A stretch of DNA of 64,000 nt from Onchocerca lupi. Its lineage: Eukaryota > Nematoda > Chromadorea > Rhabditida > Onchocercidae. The stretch spans positions 124,001-188,000 of the forward strand of contig JAOVVO010000068.1 in the NCBI GenBank assembly GCA_028564675.1, written 5' to 3'. The notes under the pieces were generated by a model that saw only the letters and a program-made list of their open reading frames with translations, was not told the DNA's origin and did not search any database. Positions 37,581 to 48,889 of the stretch are shown here, in pieces. A program made the position numbers and the translations under genes. The stretch's first letter is position 1. Each line of letters begins with the position of its first letter.

Positions 37581-40500
37581 ATGACATCACGACAGTTGCT
37601 GCCTTTCAATACCAAAGATATTCCTGATAGAGAAGCAAAAGTGCCAAATGCAGAACAAATTACACTGCTGGGAATTGATATTATTTTCAGGTTACGAATT
37701 AATATCATTTTTAGGAAAATGATTTAGTTTTCAGATTGAATGGGTGGAAGAATTCACTTTTATTTTTTTTTTCATTTTTATTTCCTTATTATTCTAATTA
37801 GATAAAGAAGACAGTATGCTTATTTCAGATCAAAAAAGTTGCAATTTATCGTGCTTTGTTGTGCAGTATTCGTTTTTTATATAACCTATGGTTTTATTCA
37901 GGTTTGTCATATTAGATTTTGCATATTCCTGAATTTAGAAGGAAAGTCTTTTAGTATTCATTAACCATCTTCTTTTCAGGAATTATTATTTAAAATGGAT
38001 GGTATGAAGTCATATGGATGGCACTTGACATTGATTCAATTTTTGATTTGTTCCATAATGGCTTCATTGGAAAATTTTTGCTGCGCCATGATAAATCAAC
38101 AGTGAGTATGATATTTTCCTCATTTATATTCTTCTTGATGATCATTTTCGGAAGAAATTATGTGAAAAATCATTTCCGGTTAACGTATTTTATATAACTA
38201 TAATCAGAATTAGAGATTAGGGAGAGCTTGGAAAAAACGGTTGATATCTAAACATATTTTCAAGTAGTGTAGAAGTTATCAGTGGAAATCAGAATATTTA
38301 TTGTCAAATTATCCCACGCAGTTTTCTCCCACAAAAAAGCTATTCATGATTGTCTTATATTGGACAGGAACATTTTTTGCTGTACAGGGCATGATTGATT
38401 AGTAGTAGTGAATTTCTAAAACCCTCAAAGCTGTCATATGAAGGATTTTTTTTCAAATCCTTATATTGTTGTTCATTTCTGAAAGTTTTGGAATTTTTTT
38501 TAGAGTCTAAGGGGAATAAGTCTTAGCTAAAATGATGATCATTTACTGTTATTAATTTCTATCTCTTCCTTATCTTACTGGGCATGGGAATGATTGATTG
38601 GACTATGGTTTATTCTATTACTATCCATTTGGTTTTATTGTTGGCTTGAATTTCCAGTTTAGTTCAAGTTGGTACAGTTTTCGAAACTCAAATCCTATTT
38701 TTCCTTTATTTTTGTGAGTTTGAAATCATATATGATTTTTTAAATTAAAGAATGAATAACATTTGACTTTTTTACATTTATATCATCTTCAGAGAAAACA
38801 AGGAATTGAAGTTGAAAAATCAGAAGGATTTAACAATTTAGATATTTAAAAAAAGTAAAAACATAAAAAAAATCATTAATAATTAAAATATTATTATTCC
38901 AGAAGAAAAATTCCAATATACATTTACTTACAAATAGCGACTCTTACGGTAGGTACGATAGGCTTCTCAAATGTTGCCGTGGGTTATTTGAATTATCCGA
39001 CACAAGTAATTTTCAAATGTTGCAAACTAATACCTGTTTTAATCGGTGAAATTATTATTCAAGGTTGGTAAAATTCTTTAAATTTATTAACATTATAAAG
39101 TAACATATTGATCTATCAATGAAAAAACTGAATAATCATATCACATATGTGCATATACATATGTAATTCCCCTCTCCCCCCCCCCCAAAAAAAAAGTTGC
39201 AAATTCGTACCTTTATATACATATTATGTAAAAAATGTTTTTTCAGGAAAGCAGCACTCATGCAATGATTTTATAGCAGCTGGTTTGATGAGCTTCGGTC
39301 TTGCTATTTTTATCTTAGGCGATAGTGTAGTATCTCCAATGTTTAATCCTTTTGGATATACGATGATTTCAATTGCTTTACTTTTTGATGCCCTAATTGG
39401 TAATATTCAAGAAAAATCGTTGCATACTTATAAAGCTACAAATAATGAAATGGTTAATGTTTACTTTTGTTTGTAATTTATGGTTTTCCACAAAATTAAA
39501 CAGACCATATTTATGTCAGTATGGTAAGGAAGCTGCAATTCCTTGAACAGCATCCAAGCATTATTGGATGTAATTGTAGAATTCAAAACAAAGCAGAAAG
39601 ATACTATATCACACTGTTCATTTCGAAATTAATAATTTTATGAGTGAAATGAAGTATTTAATCAGCTAGTGTTATGGTAATTAATGTCATATTTAAAATA
39701 TAGTACATTCGTAATGGAATGTGTCCTCAATAAGCGTTGTCGTTAAGCCAATCGGTTTTAATCTGTTCGTTAATTAAATTATGAATGGATGATTAGTTAC
39801 GAAAATATAGATCTGGAATGCTTCATCTTTGTTCATTCCAATTAGATCGATGATTTCTACATTCACTGACTAGAATCTTCAATGCTACTTGATCTTAATG
39901 TAGCCAATGAAAAAATTATGAATCACAAAGATGACGATAGACTGAGGTATTTTTCAAAAGATGTGAAAAAAATTCACGTCGAAGATGATTTTTTGAAAAG
40001 AAATTTTAAAAAATCAGATCGACTCTTTCAGATTCTGTATTCATATTCCATTGGATTTATATATATATCCCTGGGATTGGTGATTTACGGCAATTTTCTG
40101 GATGGATTTCACTTTTTCCTTAAGGTTTTTTTCTTTTTTCTGGCATCTATTTTCTTTACAACTTGAGATGGAAAACTCGTGCAGCATGAAACTGAAAAGT
40201 GCGCAAGAAGTAGCATCATTGCATTATACAAAGTATTCTAAAATTCATTGCACCATTATACAAAATGTTCTAGAGTTTTGAGTAAATAAAAACTAATATG
40301 TTAAGCTGAAGGATGGACTTATCGATTGGTTCTCACGAAAAAAATTTTGAAAAATTAGAAGCTTGCATATCATTTTACATAATGGTGTAAGTGGATTGAT
40401 ATCGTGTTTCATCAAAGATAAGACTAGTCAGAAAATAAGCCTTAGCTTGGTTTTTCAAGGTGGTGGTATAATTTCTATTTAAGAATCAGTTCCATTTAAG

Positions 40501-41140
40501 ATCATCACCAGATAGACACATATGATTCATTCATTGTACATAGAACACTTTTATTAAATAATAATATATAATTAAATATTAATAAATAAAATAACTGGCA
40601 TTGCAATTTTTGATAGACATATATAACAAAATTAGACTTAATGCGTCTTTTGAAGCAAAAATTAATATAAAACTAGTTTCGTTTTAGGGAAAATATGATA
40701 GATGTAGTGATCGTTCATCAAATCCCAGTTTTCTCTCCTTTTTATTGTATTGAAAAAAAATTTTTTTAGTCATTAAATATTAATGTTGAGTTTTTCAGCA
40801 TCCACTACAAATCTATGGTTACGGTATACTATTTTCCGTATCTGGCTATCTTGGTCTTAATGCAGTATTAAGCCTAGTACGTACTCAAGGAGCATTTACT
40901 GCTGTTATCGTAACAACTATTCGAAAAGCAGTTACAATCACCTTATCATTCCTATTTTTTTCCAAACCGTTTGTTAGCCAGTACTTATGGGGTGGCTTAT
41001 TAATATTAATAGCTATTTACCTTAATTTTTATAATAAAAATCGATCAAGCTGGGAACGAATTGTTAAGAATTTCATTCAACATTTACGTGCTACATTTAG
41101 TACAAACTATTCCAAATATCGTTCTATCGATTTCATATGA
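37581..41140 (+). CDS. pst-2: Golgi PAPS transporter, SLC35B3 type
   Basis: Nucleotide-sugar-transporter family antiporter that brings the sulphate donor PAPS into the Golgi lumen for sulphation. Exons: 37581-37690, 37829-37901, 37980-38101, 38903-39063, 39247-39452, 40032-40124, 40799-41140 (TGA). Phases close to 368 residues (human SLC35B3 has about 400). Many hydrophobic segments fit the usual ten membrane spans. Strong landmarks are VFVFYITYGFIQELLF, GYLNYPTQVIFKCCKLIPV, LIGNIQEKSLH, EMILYSYSIGF and VTTIRKAVTITLSFLFFSKPF. These fit SLC35B3 (C. elegans pst-2) better than SLC35B2, which is inferred from memory. The tail is basic. A canonical AATAAA follows 36 bases after the stop. Confidence 0.92.
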
Positions 41141-41175
41141 ATTTTTTGTTTATGGAAATTATATTTGGAGAGAGA

Positions 41176-41181
41176 AATAAA
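41176..41181 (+). terminator. Poly-A signal of the PAPS transporter gene
   Basis: AATAAA lies 36 bases after the TGA. A second AATAAA lies near 41228. Confidence 0.6.
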
Positions 41182-42048
41182 GATGAGATGATTTCTTTTT
41201 CATTTCCACGGAATTGCTTACCGTTTAATAAATAGCAGAATGGAATTTCATCTTGCTACTTATTGAAATTCTTAATTAGTTTCCAAAAAGATGTTTTATT
41301 TATAATGCCATGTTATCCTTATCTCACCAATAATTTATTTATAACGTTATGCATTCCTTGTCTCATTAATAATGTCATATCTAATAATAGATGCCGAAAA
41401 GTAGTGCTAATTTCTTGTATAAATTTAAAAAAAAATCTCAATAAATAAAACGGTATTACGTTGCTTGAACTGTTTCTGTTGGTATCATTACTTCAACAAC
41501 AGCCTAGAAAAACTAAAAATCAAGCTTTAGGAAGAAAACCAATCAAATCAATTGATTCGAACCACCAAACTGGCGCTCATTAGGATATTTATATTCAATA
41601 ATTTGAGAACATCTCGAAAGCATTGAGACCCTAAAAAATTTTACTCCGCACAGTGTCACACTATCTTCAAGAATTGGATGAATCAAATAATTCCGGCAAT
41701 TCCAGCAAAATAAAAAAAAAATAAAATTTAAGACTTAGGATCGAACTAAGTTACCGATAGTTTCAAAAAAAAACTTCAATAATTCTTGCAAGAAATCTTG
41801 AACAGTAGTTTTCCAATGAAATTTGATGCCCATTGAATGCATATGAAAAATCACAAATCTAGGACGTTCTCTTCAGATTTTTTCGCCAGAGATATAAAAG
41901 TAGAAACATCTTAGAAAGGCGATTTATCATTTACATTTACAATTAGGAAATATTTGTCTTTACATAATAAATATGAGTGAAAAATTTACAAGAGATATAT
42001 CAAGAACAATACCGGGAGAGATAATGGGATGGATTCAGATGTATTTTT
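41182..42048. other. Convergent intergenic region
   Basis: About 0.9 kb between the plus-strand transporter and the minus-strand calcipressin gene. It must hold both 3' UTRs. No other coding signal was seen. Confidence 0.5.
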
Positions 42049-43781
42049 TTATACAGGTCGAGGTGTGTTGGGTGGTCGCGGAGTCTTAGGCATCGTTGAT
42101 TGGGCGGGCGTAAAATGGTTTCCTTCGTTCGCTGGATGTATCACGATTTTTGGCTTATCTTCGTCACCTTCATACACCTGAAAATATTCTTATTAATTCA
42201 TGCATCTTGATATGGTTTCAAATATTTTTTTTGGCTAGATAGCTGACAGTGGATATAAACTGGCTAAATCCCAATCCCAAATATTTTAATTGGCCAAAGT
42301 ACCTAATAATGGAAATAAATTGGCTGAACTAAAATCAGCAATGCAAAAGAAAAACAAGCCTCGAAGGTATCGTCGACAGTAAGTGAAGCAAGTTTTGCCA
42401 TTAAGTCAAAATTGCACACAACGGGGGCCATCTCGCGACTTTGTTCCCAACCAACTGGTGGAGAAGCTGGTGGTGAGATTAAGAATTGTTTCTCGAGCGG
42501 TGGTAATTTCAATAACCCGTCATCAGATGCGTCCCGCAATCGAATTCTCTGAGAAAACGAAAACTATGAAGAAGACAGTAAAAACCTTCAAATTAATTCA
42601 CGAAATATAACAAAATGTTTGTTAAATTAACATCGTATCTAGGACTGATACGAAAATTTCATCACGGCAGGTTATAATATAAAAGATGAAATATTACAAA
42701 GATTTAATGCTTTGTAAAATCTGAGGAAAGGAAACAAAATCTTAAGAAAAAAAAGAAAAAGAAGAAAAAAAAAAGATCTGTATATATCTCATAATAATAC
42801 ACAAGAAACAATGGTTATGTGATGTCATTTATATTTTTCACATTTTAAAGCGAGTTCAGAAAACATTTCTGGGTAATGATAAACTAGGACAAAAAGATAA
42901 AGAGCCAAAAGTCCAATCAATTGCAATAAAAAATTAAACAAACAGTTTCGATAAATGACATCTTTTTGGCTCGACTTTTATCTTACGTTATCAAAAGGAA
43001 ATATGTTGCAATAAATCATGTAATAGTTCATAAAAACATCAAATGAAATTAATACCTGAGCGAAAAATGATTTTAAAATGGTTCCATTGAATGATAAATG
43101 TTGCGTGAGTAGCTTCGCAGCCGTTGCACTTTCCGGTTTCTCGAAAATAATTCGAACTCGTCGAAAACTTCGCAGAAAATCGAAGTGGCAACTGGATTCG
43201 ATTTGCGTGAAAAGGTCCGAAAAATTTTTCTTCTGTTGTTCAACCGAAAATACCTAGAAAAACTTTCGTAAATTACCATAATTAATTATTATCTTGAGAG
43301 AGAGAAAGAAAGAGAAAAGAAGAAATCTACAGTAACGCCAAAGCCATGCAGAAAGAAAATGAATTAAAGATAAGAAATGTAGACACAGAATGTTATCTTA
43401 ATTTATAAAAGCTAACAGAAATTTATCCATCACTAAAATGGCGAACATTTATGAGATGCGAAGAGACAATATATGGATAGGGAATAAATTTTATCAGATT
43501 ATGAGAATGGTCAAACTTTCCGTCTAAATGGTCTTATATGTCTTTAATTTCGGAAACTTGCGTTAACGACTGTCTTCCGAATATGCTCATAAATATTCTA
43601 ACATGAAAAAAAAAAAAGAAAAAACTCCAGAAATGTGAGTACTTTTAAGCGCAAAAACTTTCGGATAATTAAAAAAAAGAGAAACCTCAACTGGTACATT
43701 GGTAACAATAATTGAATTTGGCAAATCCTCTTCACATTCGATATTCTGTAATTTTTCGTGTAAATCATCATCGGTAAGCAT
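42049..43781 (-). CDS. rcn-1: Calcipressin / regulator of calcineurin (RCAN)
   Basis: Binds and modulates the phosphatase calcineurin. Exons on the minus strand: 43781-43686, 43253-43056, 42548-42360, 42177-42049. They encode 203 residues, the usual RCAN length. The N-terminal RRM-like domain reads DLPNSIIVTNVPVEVFSVE and later FLRSFRRVRIIFEKPESA. The family signature FLISPPASPPVGWEQ is intact, with the two SP sites that are phosphorylated in other RCANs. The tail contains DEDKPKIVIHP and a Pro-Thr-rich end. The exon ending at 42360 is followed by GC, not GT. Joining there to the exon at 42177 aligns residue for residue with the human protein, so a GC-AG intron is inferred. The gene converges on the transporter gene. 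Confidence 0.93.
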
Positions 43782-45330
43782 TTCAAGTTATCCCCATGAA
43801 CGTAACATATGCGTTCGTTCTCACTTCTATTCCTTTAAAAGCAAATTATGGAAAAAAAGTTTAAAAATAGATACAAAAACAGATTCATATAAAAGTAATC
43901 TCTCATCTTTATGACTTTTCTTCTTCAACTTTACTATTTCATCTTTCACGTGAAATATCTCAGAAGACGATGATGTATGCAACATGTTCGATCCGAATTA
44001 TTTCTTTTATACATATTTTTTTTTTAATATAAATTTAGTCAATATATCAATATATATATATATATATATATATTGATATATTGACTAAATTTATTAAAAC
44101 GACTAATCAGATATGCAAAATTTAATCTACTTTATCAAATTTCAATTTTCAAAATACAATTTTTCATAAAATACAATTTTATGAAATTAAGAGATTTTCA
44201 TCCTTCAGAATAAGATATTCTACATAAGATATTCCTGTAATATCCACTATACCAGGTGAGGGAGGGCATGGGTGATCGACACTTGACCTTTGATAACATG
44301 TGATAACCATATGAACGAATTCGCCTCTCCAGCCTCTCATTTCTTCCCACAACATACCAATTCGGGGAAAAAAAACAATACTCCTGACAACAAGTAGGAG
44401 AATCCTCTCGCCCCATATCATATCCGACTTAATCACAAGCTTTTTGCGCCAATTCAAACGTATGAAAAAGATTAATGCCATTTTCGATCGATAAATCATA
44501 GATCATAGATCTTAAATCATAATACATACATGCGGATATAGAGATAGACAGGTTGAGAAAAAGAAACATACGTGGATATAAACGTAAATATGCAAAGATA
44601 TACCGATAAGAGATGTTATCTGCTATTATGGGGATAAGAATCAGGCTGGATGATACTAGGTTCCAGCTGCATAACTTGGCCTCGTATCCAACTTCCATTT
44701 ACTTATGCAGTAGAAGTTTGAGACAGTGATAGTGATAAGATAGCTTGGGGAATTCATTCTGCGAGCAAAATTCTTGCAGAATACATGCTTTCATGTTACT
44801 ATGAAATTAATTGAAACATACAAAAAAGCCGAAGCAATATGTTTGGCTTTCTGTAAGAAGACTTGGCCCATAACCTGGCCCACAACTTAGTCTTCCCGCT
44901 TAAGCCATTTGGATTTTCCATTTAATTCAATCAATGATTGGTGGAGTTGTTGGTTGGAAAAATTAAAAATTATTAAACAAAGAATTGTTCATTCTACTAA
45001 TTTAGTCAAAAAGAGCCAAATCAAACTTTCAAATGATTGATGATGATATCAGCCATAAGTCTAGTCTATCTTACTGTTAAGCTTTCGATAGTTAATCGTC
45101 TTGGAATTTGGATCAATAGAACGGACAAGTTCTGGTAGTTTTTCGTTATCGTTATCCGAATTATCATTTTGTGCGTTTAAAACAAAATAAAGTGTGAAAA
45201 CTTTTTACGAAATGAACTGATTAACTTGTAACATTGATTATAATTACAAATACAAAATTTCTAAATCTTTAATAACGTTTACTAATTTTCAGATTAAAAT
45301 TCATCTCGACAAGCATGATAAGATAAATAA
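43782..45330. other. 1.5-kb region between RCAN and collagen genes
   Basis: Upstream of RCAN and downstream of the collagen. It holds a perfect 66-bp palindrome at 44029-44094. A less AT-rich stretch at about 44250-44460 has overlapping minus-strand frames without splice support and could be a promoter or an untranslated exon. Confidence 0.45.
44029..44094. repeat. Perfect 66-bp palindrome with a TA core
   Basis: Positions 44029-44061 and 44062-44094 are exact reverse complements with no spacer. The outer arms are not simple: ATAAATTTAGTCAATATATC on the left. The centre is a TA run of about 20 bases. It may be a cruciform former or a pair of fused inverted termini. Confidence 0.9.
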
Positions 45331-46601
45331 TCAATCCAGATTTTTGCAGCACACTTGAAGTGGCATATCAGTTATCATTACTAGTGGTTGCATCACTTCT
45401 CCATAACCTGAATTCGGTGCTAATCCGGCTGGACATTTGCCAACTACTACCAAACATGTATCATCATCCAATAGTACTGCAAATAAATTATAGTTCAAAA
45501 AATTGCGATCAAAAATAGATATTTATTCTATTTGAGCTATCGCACCACAACAAGATAATGAAAATTACGAATTACTGTGATATGCATTTAACAAAAGTTA
45601 TTTACTCTGTACGAAAAAAAAAAATTGCTTTCTGTAGTACCTGATGATCCTCGAAGTCCCTGTGGCCCTGCAGCTCCTGGTGGACCCCGTGGTCCTGCAG
45701 GTCCTGGTGAACCTTGTGGTCCTGCAGGTCCTGGTGGACCCTGTGGTCCTGCAGATCCTGGTGCTCCTCGTAATCCTGGTTTGCATTTACAATTGGCTTT
45801 TCCTTTAAAAAAAAGAAAATTATAAATTTATAAATTATTATAAATTTTTCTCAAACATTCAACTTATTACTGACAGTAAAGCGTGAATCCATCCATATAT
45901 TGAGCTGCATGAAAATATATTTTAAAATTTTCACGACAAGTATTTCAGGTTATGGCTTAATAATACCTATATAAACATACTTATATATTTACCTTGATTT
46001 TGATTGCGATATGCAATTTCGTCCTGCATATTTTGCTCTTCCAGCAGTTTATCCAATCGCTGCAAAAACTTCATTGTAAAATTCTATAAAAATCAAATTT
46101 CAATAAAAAATTAACACTTGTAAAATAAAGGTCAATCCACTACGTCCATCTTTCTGAAGAACCATATCTTATCTGCCTGATGCATTATTTTCAATTCTTT
46201 AACATTTTGCACTTTCAGCAAAAATATTTTTCTTTCTCCAGAGTTACTACTATTACTACTACTCATATTATTCTTATTAGTATTACTGTCACTAACAAAA
46301 TAATTATAATATTATTAATACTATTGCTATTGTCATTATCGTTGTTATTATGATAACGATCATTGATATTTTTATGATAATCATCATATAAAGCCATTAA
46401 TTTTGTCACATTTATTATCATTACAAATGCGAAATTTCTCAATTTTGAAATACATACTCTTTGTAAATTATCGATGATAACACTTTGCATGTTAACTTGT
46501 CTGACTATATTACTGTATTCCATGGATGAATCTATCTCCGTTACAACTTCATTGGCCAAGTAAACGATTCCATAAATCGCAATGAATATTTTCGGATCCA
46601 T
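45331..46601 (-). CDS. Small collagen (172 residues) with 15 Gly-X-Y triplets
   Basis: Exons on the minus strand: 46601-46458, 46059-45993, 45802-45641, 45476-45331 (TGA). The start MDPKIFIAIYGIVYLA is hydrophobic enough for a short signal peptide or anchor. A polar, probably helical stretch follows, then KANCKCKPG with a Cys pair, then 15 uninterrupted Gly-X-Y triplets (GLR to GSS). The C-terminal domain ends in a four-Cys pattern: TCLVVVGKCPAG and VCCKNLD. The Gly-X-Y exon is built of nearly identical 27-base DNA units (GPQGPPGPA and variants). Nematode cuticle collagens are usually about 300 residues with more triplets, so this one is short. I see no standard cuticle-collagen N-terminal domain. 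The second exon could instead start at an acceptor 27 bases upstream, adding 9 residues in frame. Confidence 0.82.
45670..45760 (-). repeat. 27-bp tandem repeat coding Gly-X-Y triplets
   Basis: Units based on GGTCCTGCAGGTCCTGGTG on the plus strand recur every 27 bases inside the collagen exon. Each unit encodes three Gly-X-Y triplets on the minus strand. High identity, including silent positions, suggests recent expansion or gene conversion. Confidence 0.7.
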
Positions 46602-48889
46602 CTCTGCTTGTCACTTGGTTTATCTTCCTGACTTGAAAAATAATAAAAATCAAAAAAGAGAAAAAATAAAATAACTTCTCATAAACATCATTTTTGTTTA
46701 CAAATCAAATTTATTGAATAAATTTTATTTAATCGCACTCAACCTATTAACTCCATCCATGATTGATTTAAATAGCTTTTAATTTTAATTTATCATGCAT
46801 GTTATTTTTCAAAATGTTTGACGAATGAGTATCTCCATAGCATGAATATTTTAACGTATTGCACAAATACGAAATTCTTACATTATTTGATAAAACTTTC
46901 AATCAAAACTTTCTGTATCAAACTTGTACGATTTTCGAAAAGCATTTTAATTAATTGACTTTTTTTTTTTTCGCTAATATTCAATCACTGTTTCATAATT
47001 TATTTCTTATTTACAATCCTAAATTTCTATCGCTGATTTCACATCCTAACGAATATTTCATCAATAAGCAAACATCGTATCTTTATGCATGAATACTTAT
47101 ATTCATTATTATATATTTAAATGAGAAGCATTAAAGTATCGTAAAACTAACAAAAACTAATATTAGCTAAATTAGCCATACTTAATTAAATTAAAATAAA
47201 TTTAAAAGAGTAAAACAAAGTATGTAAGAAATACGAAATTCTTCACTGCTTAGATAAATGAAATAAAATAAAATGTTGAGAATAAGAACTATAAGAAAGC
47301 ATCTGTTTAAAGATTGATTTATTACTTAGTTTCTGCTATACAGATCTTCTGCTGATGGTTTTTATACTATCCTATCTCTTTTTCTATTTTTTCTTTAGTT
47401 TCAGAAAGTTTTAAAAGGAACAAAAAAAAAAAAAAAAAAAGAAGAGATTTTCAAAACAAAGGGAAAAAAAAGACAAAATCGAAGTTCCAAAACAATTTGT
47501 CGATATGTATCAACTATTTTATTAATCGTTAACAAGCACTTCAACACTGCTTCAATTTTTTCCCTACAATCTGTCATATTATTTGTGAAAATATTCCCAT
47601 TGGAACGTATTAATTAATCGATTGTTACTATTATGGATGTGAAAACACAAATCAAATAATATGCTAAGATATTTTATGTTTCTATTTATTTCATAAACAA
47701 ATTTTTAAATGCAAAGATCTCAACTTTCCACAAATAAATTCAGGTAATAAATGAATTTTTAGAAATATAAAGTTGTTATTGCTTGATGTTTAAATGAACT
47801 TTAAAAGCAATTTACAAGGATTCAGTTCCATCTCATTTGTTTTAAAAGATAGTTTGCTTTTTGCAATAAAGCAATTAAAAGTTTTAAATTAGTTATTTTC
47901 TCTTCAAATAGTTTTATGCCTTTAAGGTGACAAATGCAAAAATAATTGATTGGCAGTTTATGAATTATGAATTGTATGAATTATGCATGATCACATTATG
48001 CCATAACCAAAAATGAAGCATAATTATGTTATGATAGCATCAGGAGGAAATCACTTTTTGACTTTTAAGGCGTCCAAAGCCATCCGCAGAAGTTTTTCTC
48101 TGATTTCTATCTTTCTTTTTTTTTTAACTTAACTTTTTTTATAATGCAATTAGTAAACTGTACAACGTATGCAAATAGGTTTATTTGGTTTTTAGGTAAT
48201 CTTTTTTTTATTTTCATCCTTTATTTTTAATTTTTTTTTTTTTTTTTTTGGTTTTGCGTATCTAAAAAAGGCAGTTAATTAAGCATTTCTACGATTTCTT
48301 ACATTGAATTACATTAAAATAATAGAAATATCTCTATTTGCAATATATCTATACTTTAAGCTCTTGCCACATTTCTTATTTATCTTTACGCATCACAAAT
48401 GGATATTCCCAAAGCTGTAATTTTGCAGGTAACATAGTTTACTGAAGTAACATATACTTCTACTGCAATAAATGATGGTGACCAAGAGCCAAGTGACAAA
48501 AAAACAATAATTTTGACCATCAGCTAGCCAATCTACAGTTCAAATTTTATGCATTATTATTCTAGGATTTCATAATTATTTCTCCGAATGACTAGAGTAA
48601 GATGAATTATTTATATTCTCATGCTAGCAGCATATATTCTAATATAATGAATCTTTTCCTTTGCTAAATGATAAACAAAAGTGAATCGATAAATATTATT
48701 GCGCATAAAATGTGCAGGCTGGAGTACTTTTCTTAGCAAATTAATTAGAATTATACTTACTGATAAATTAGTTTATATTTCCTTCTTATTATTGTTCTGC
48801 AAACTAGAATCAAATTACCAGGATGATTTCACAAATCATACCAATATATTTCTTGAATTTTTCCATTTTGCAGAAGCTATCATAAAACA
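46602..48889. other. 2.3-kb AT-rich region
   Basis: Upstream of the intact collagen gene and probably including its promoter. Several poly-A and poly-T runs (near 47430, 46965, 48235). No coding exon was recognised. Confidence 0.5.

Noticed and set aside
41545..41570. B-box-like sequence GGTTCGAATC on the minus strand suggesting a tRNA
   Set aside because: No matching A box, anticodon stem or acceptor stem could be formed around it.
44179..44698. Minus-strand frames upstream of RCAN as an alternative RCAN first exon
   Set aside because: No donor joins them in phase to the RCAN exons and they show no RRM-like sequence. They were left as unassigned sequence.
45625..45825. Plus-strand Gly-Pro-rich frame resembling a collagen
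   Set aside because: It is the antisense of the minus-strand collagen exon. The minus strand has the perfect Gly-X-Y register, Cys flanks and splice sites.
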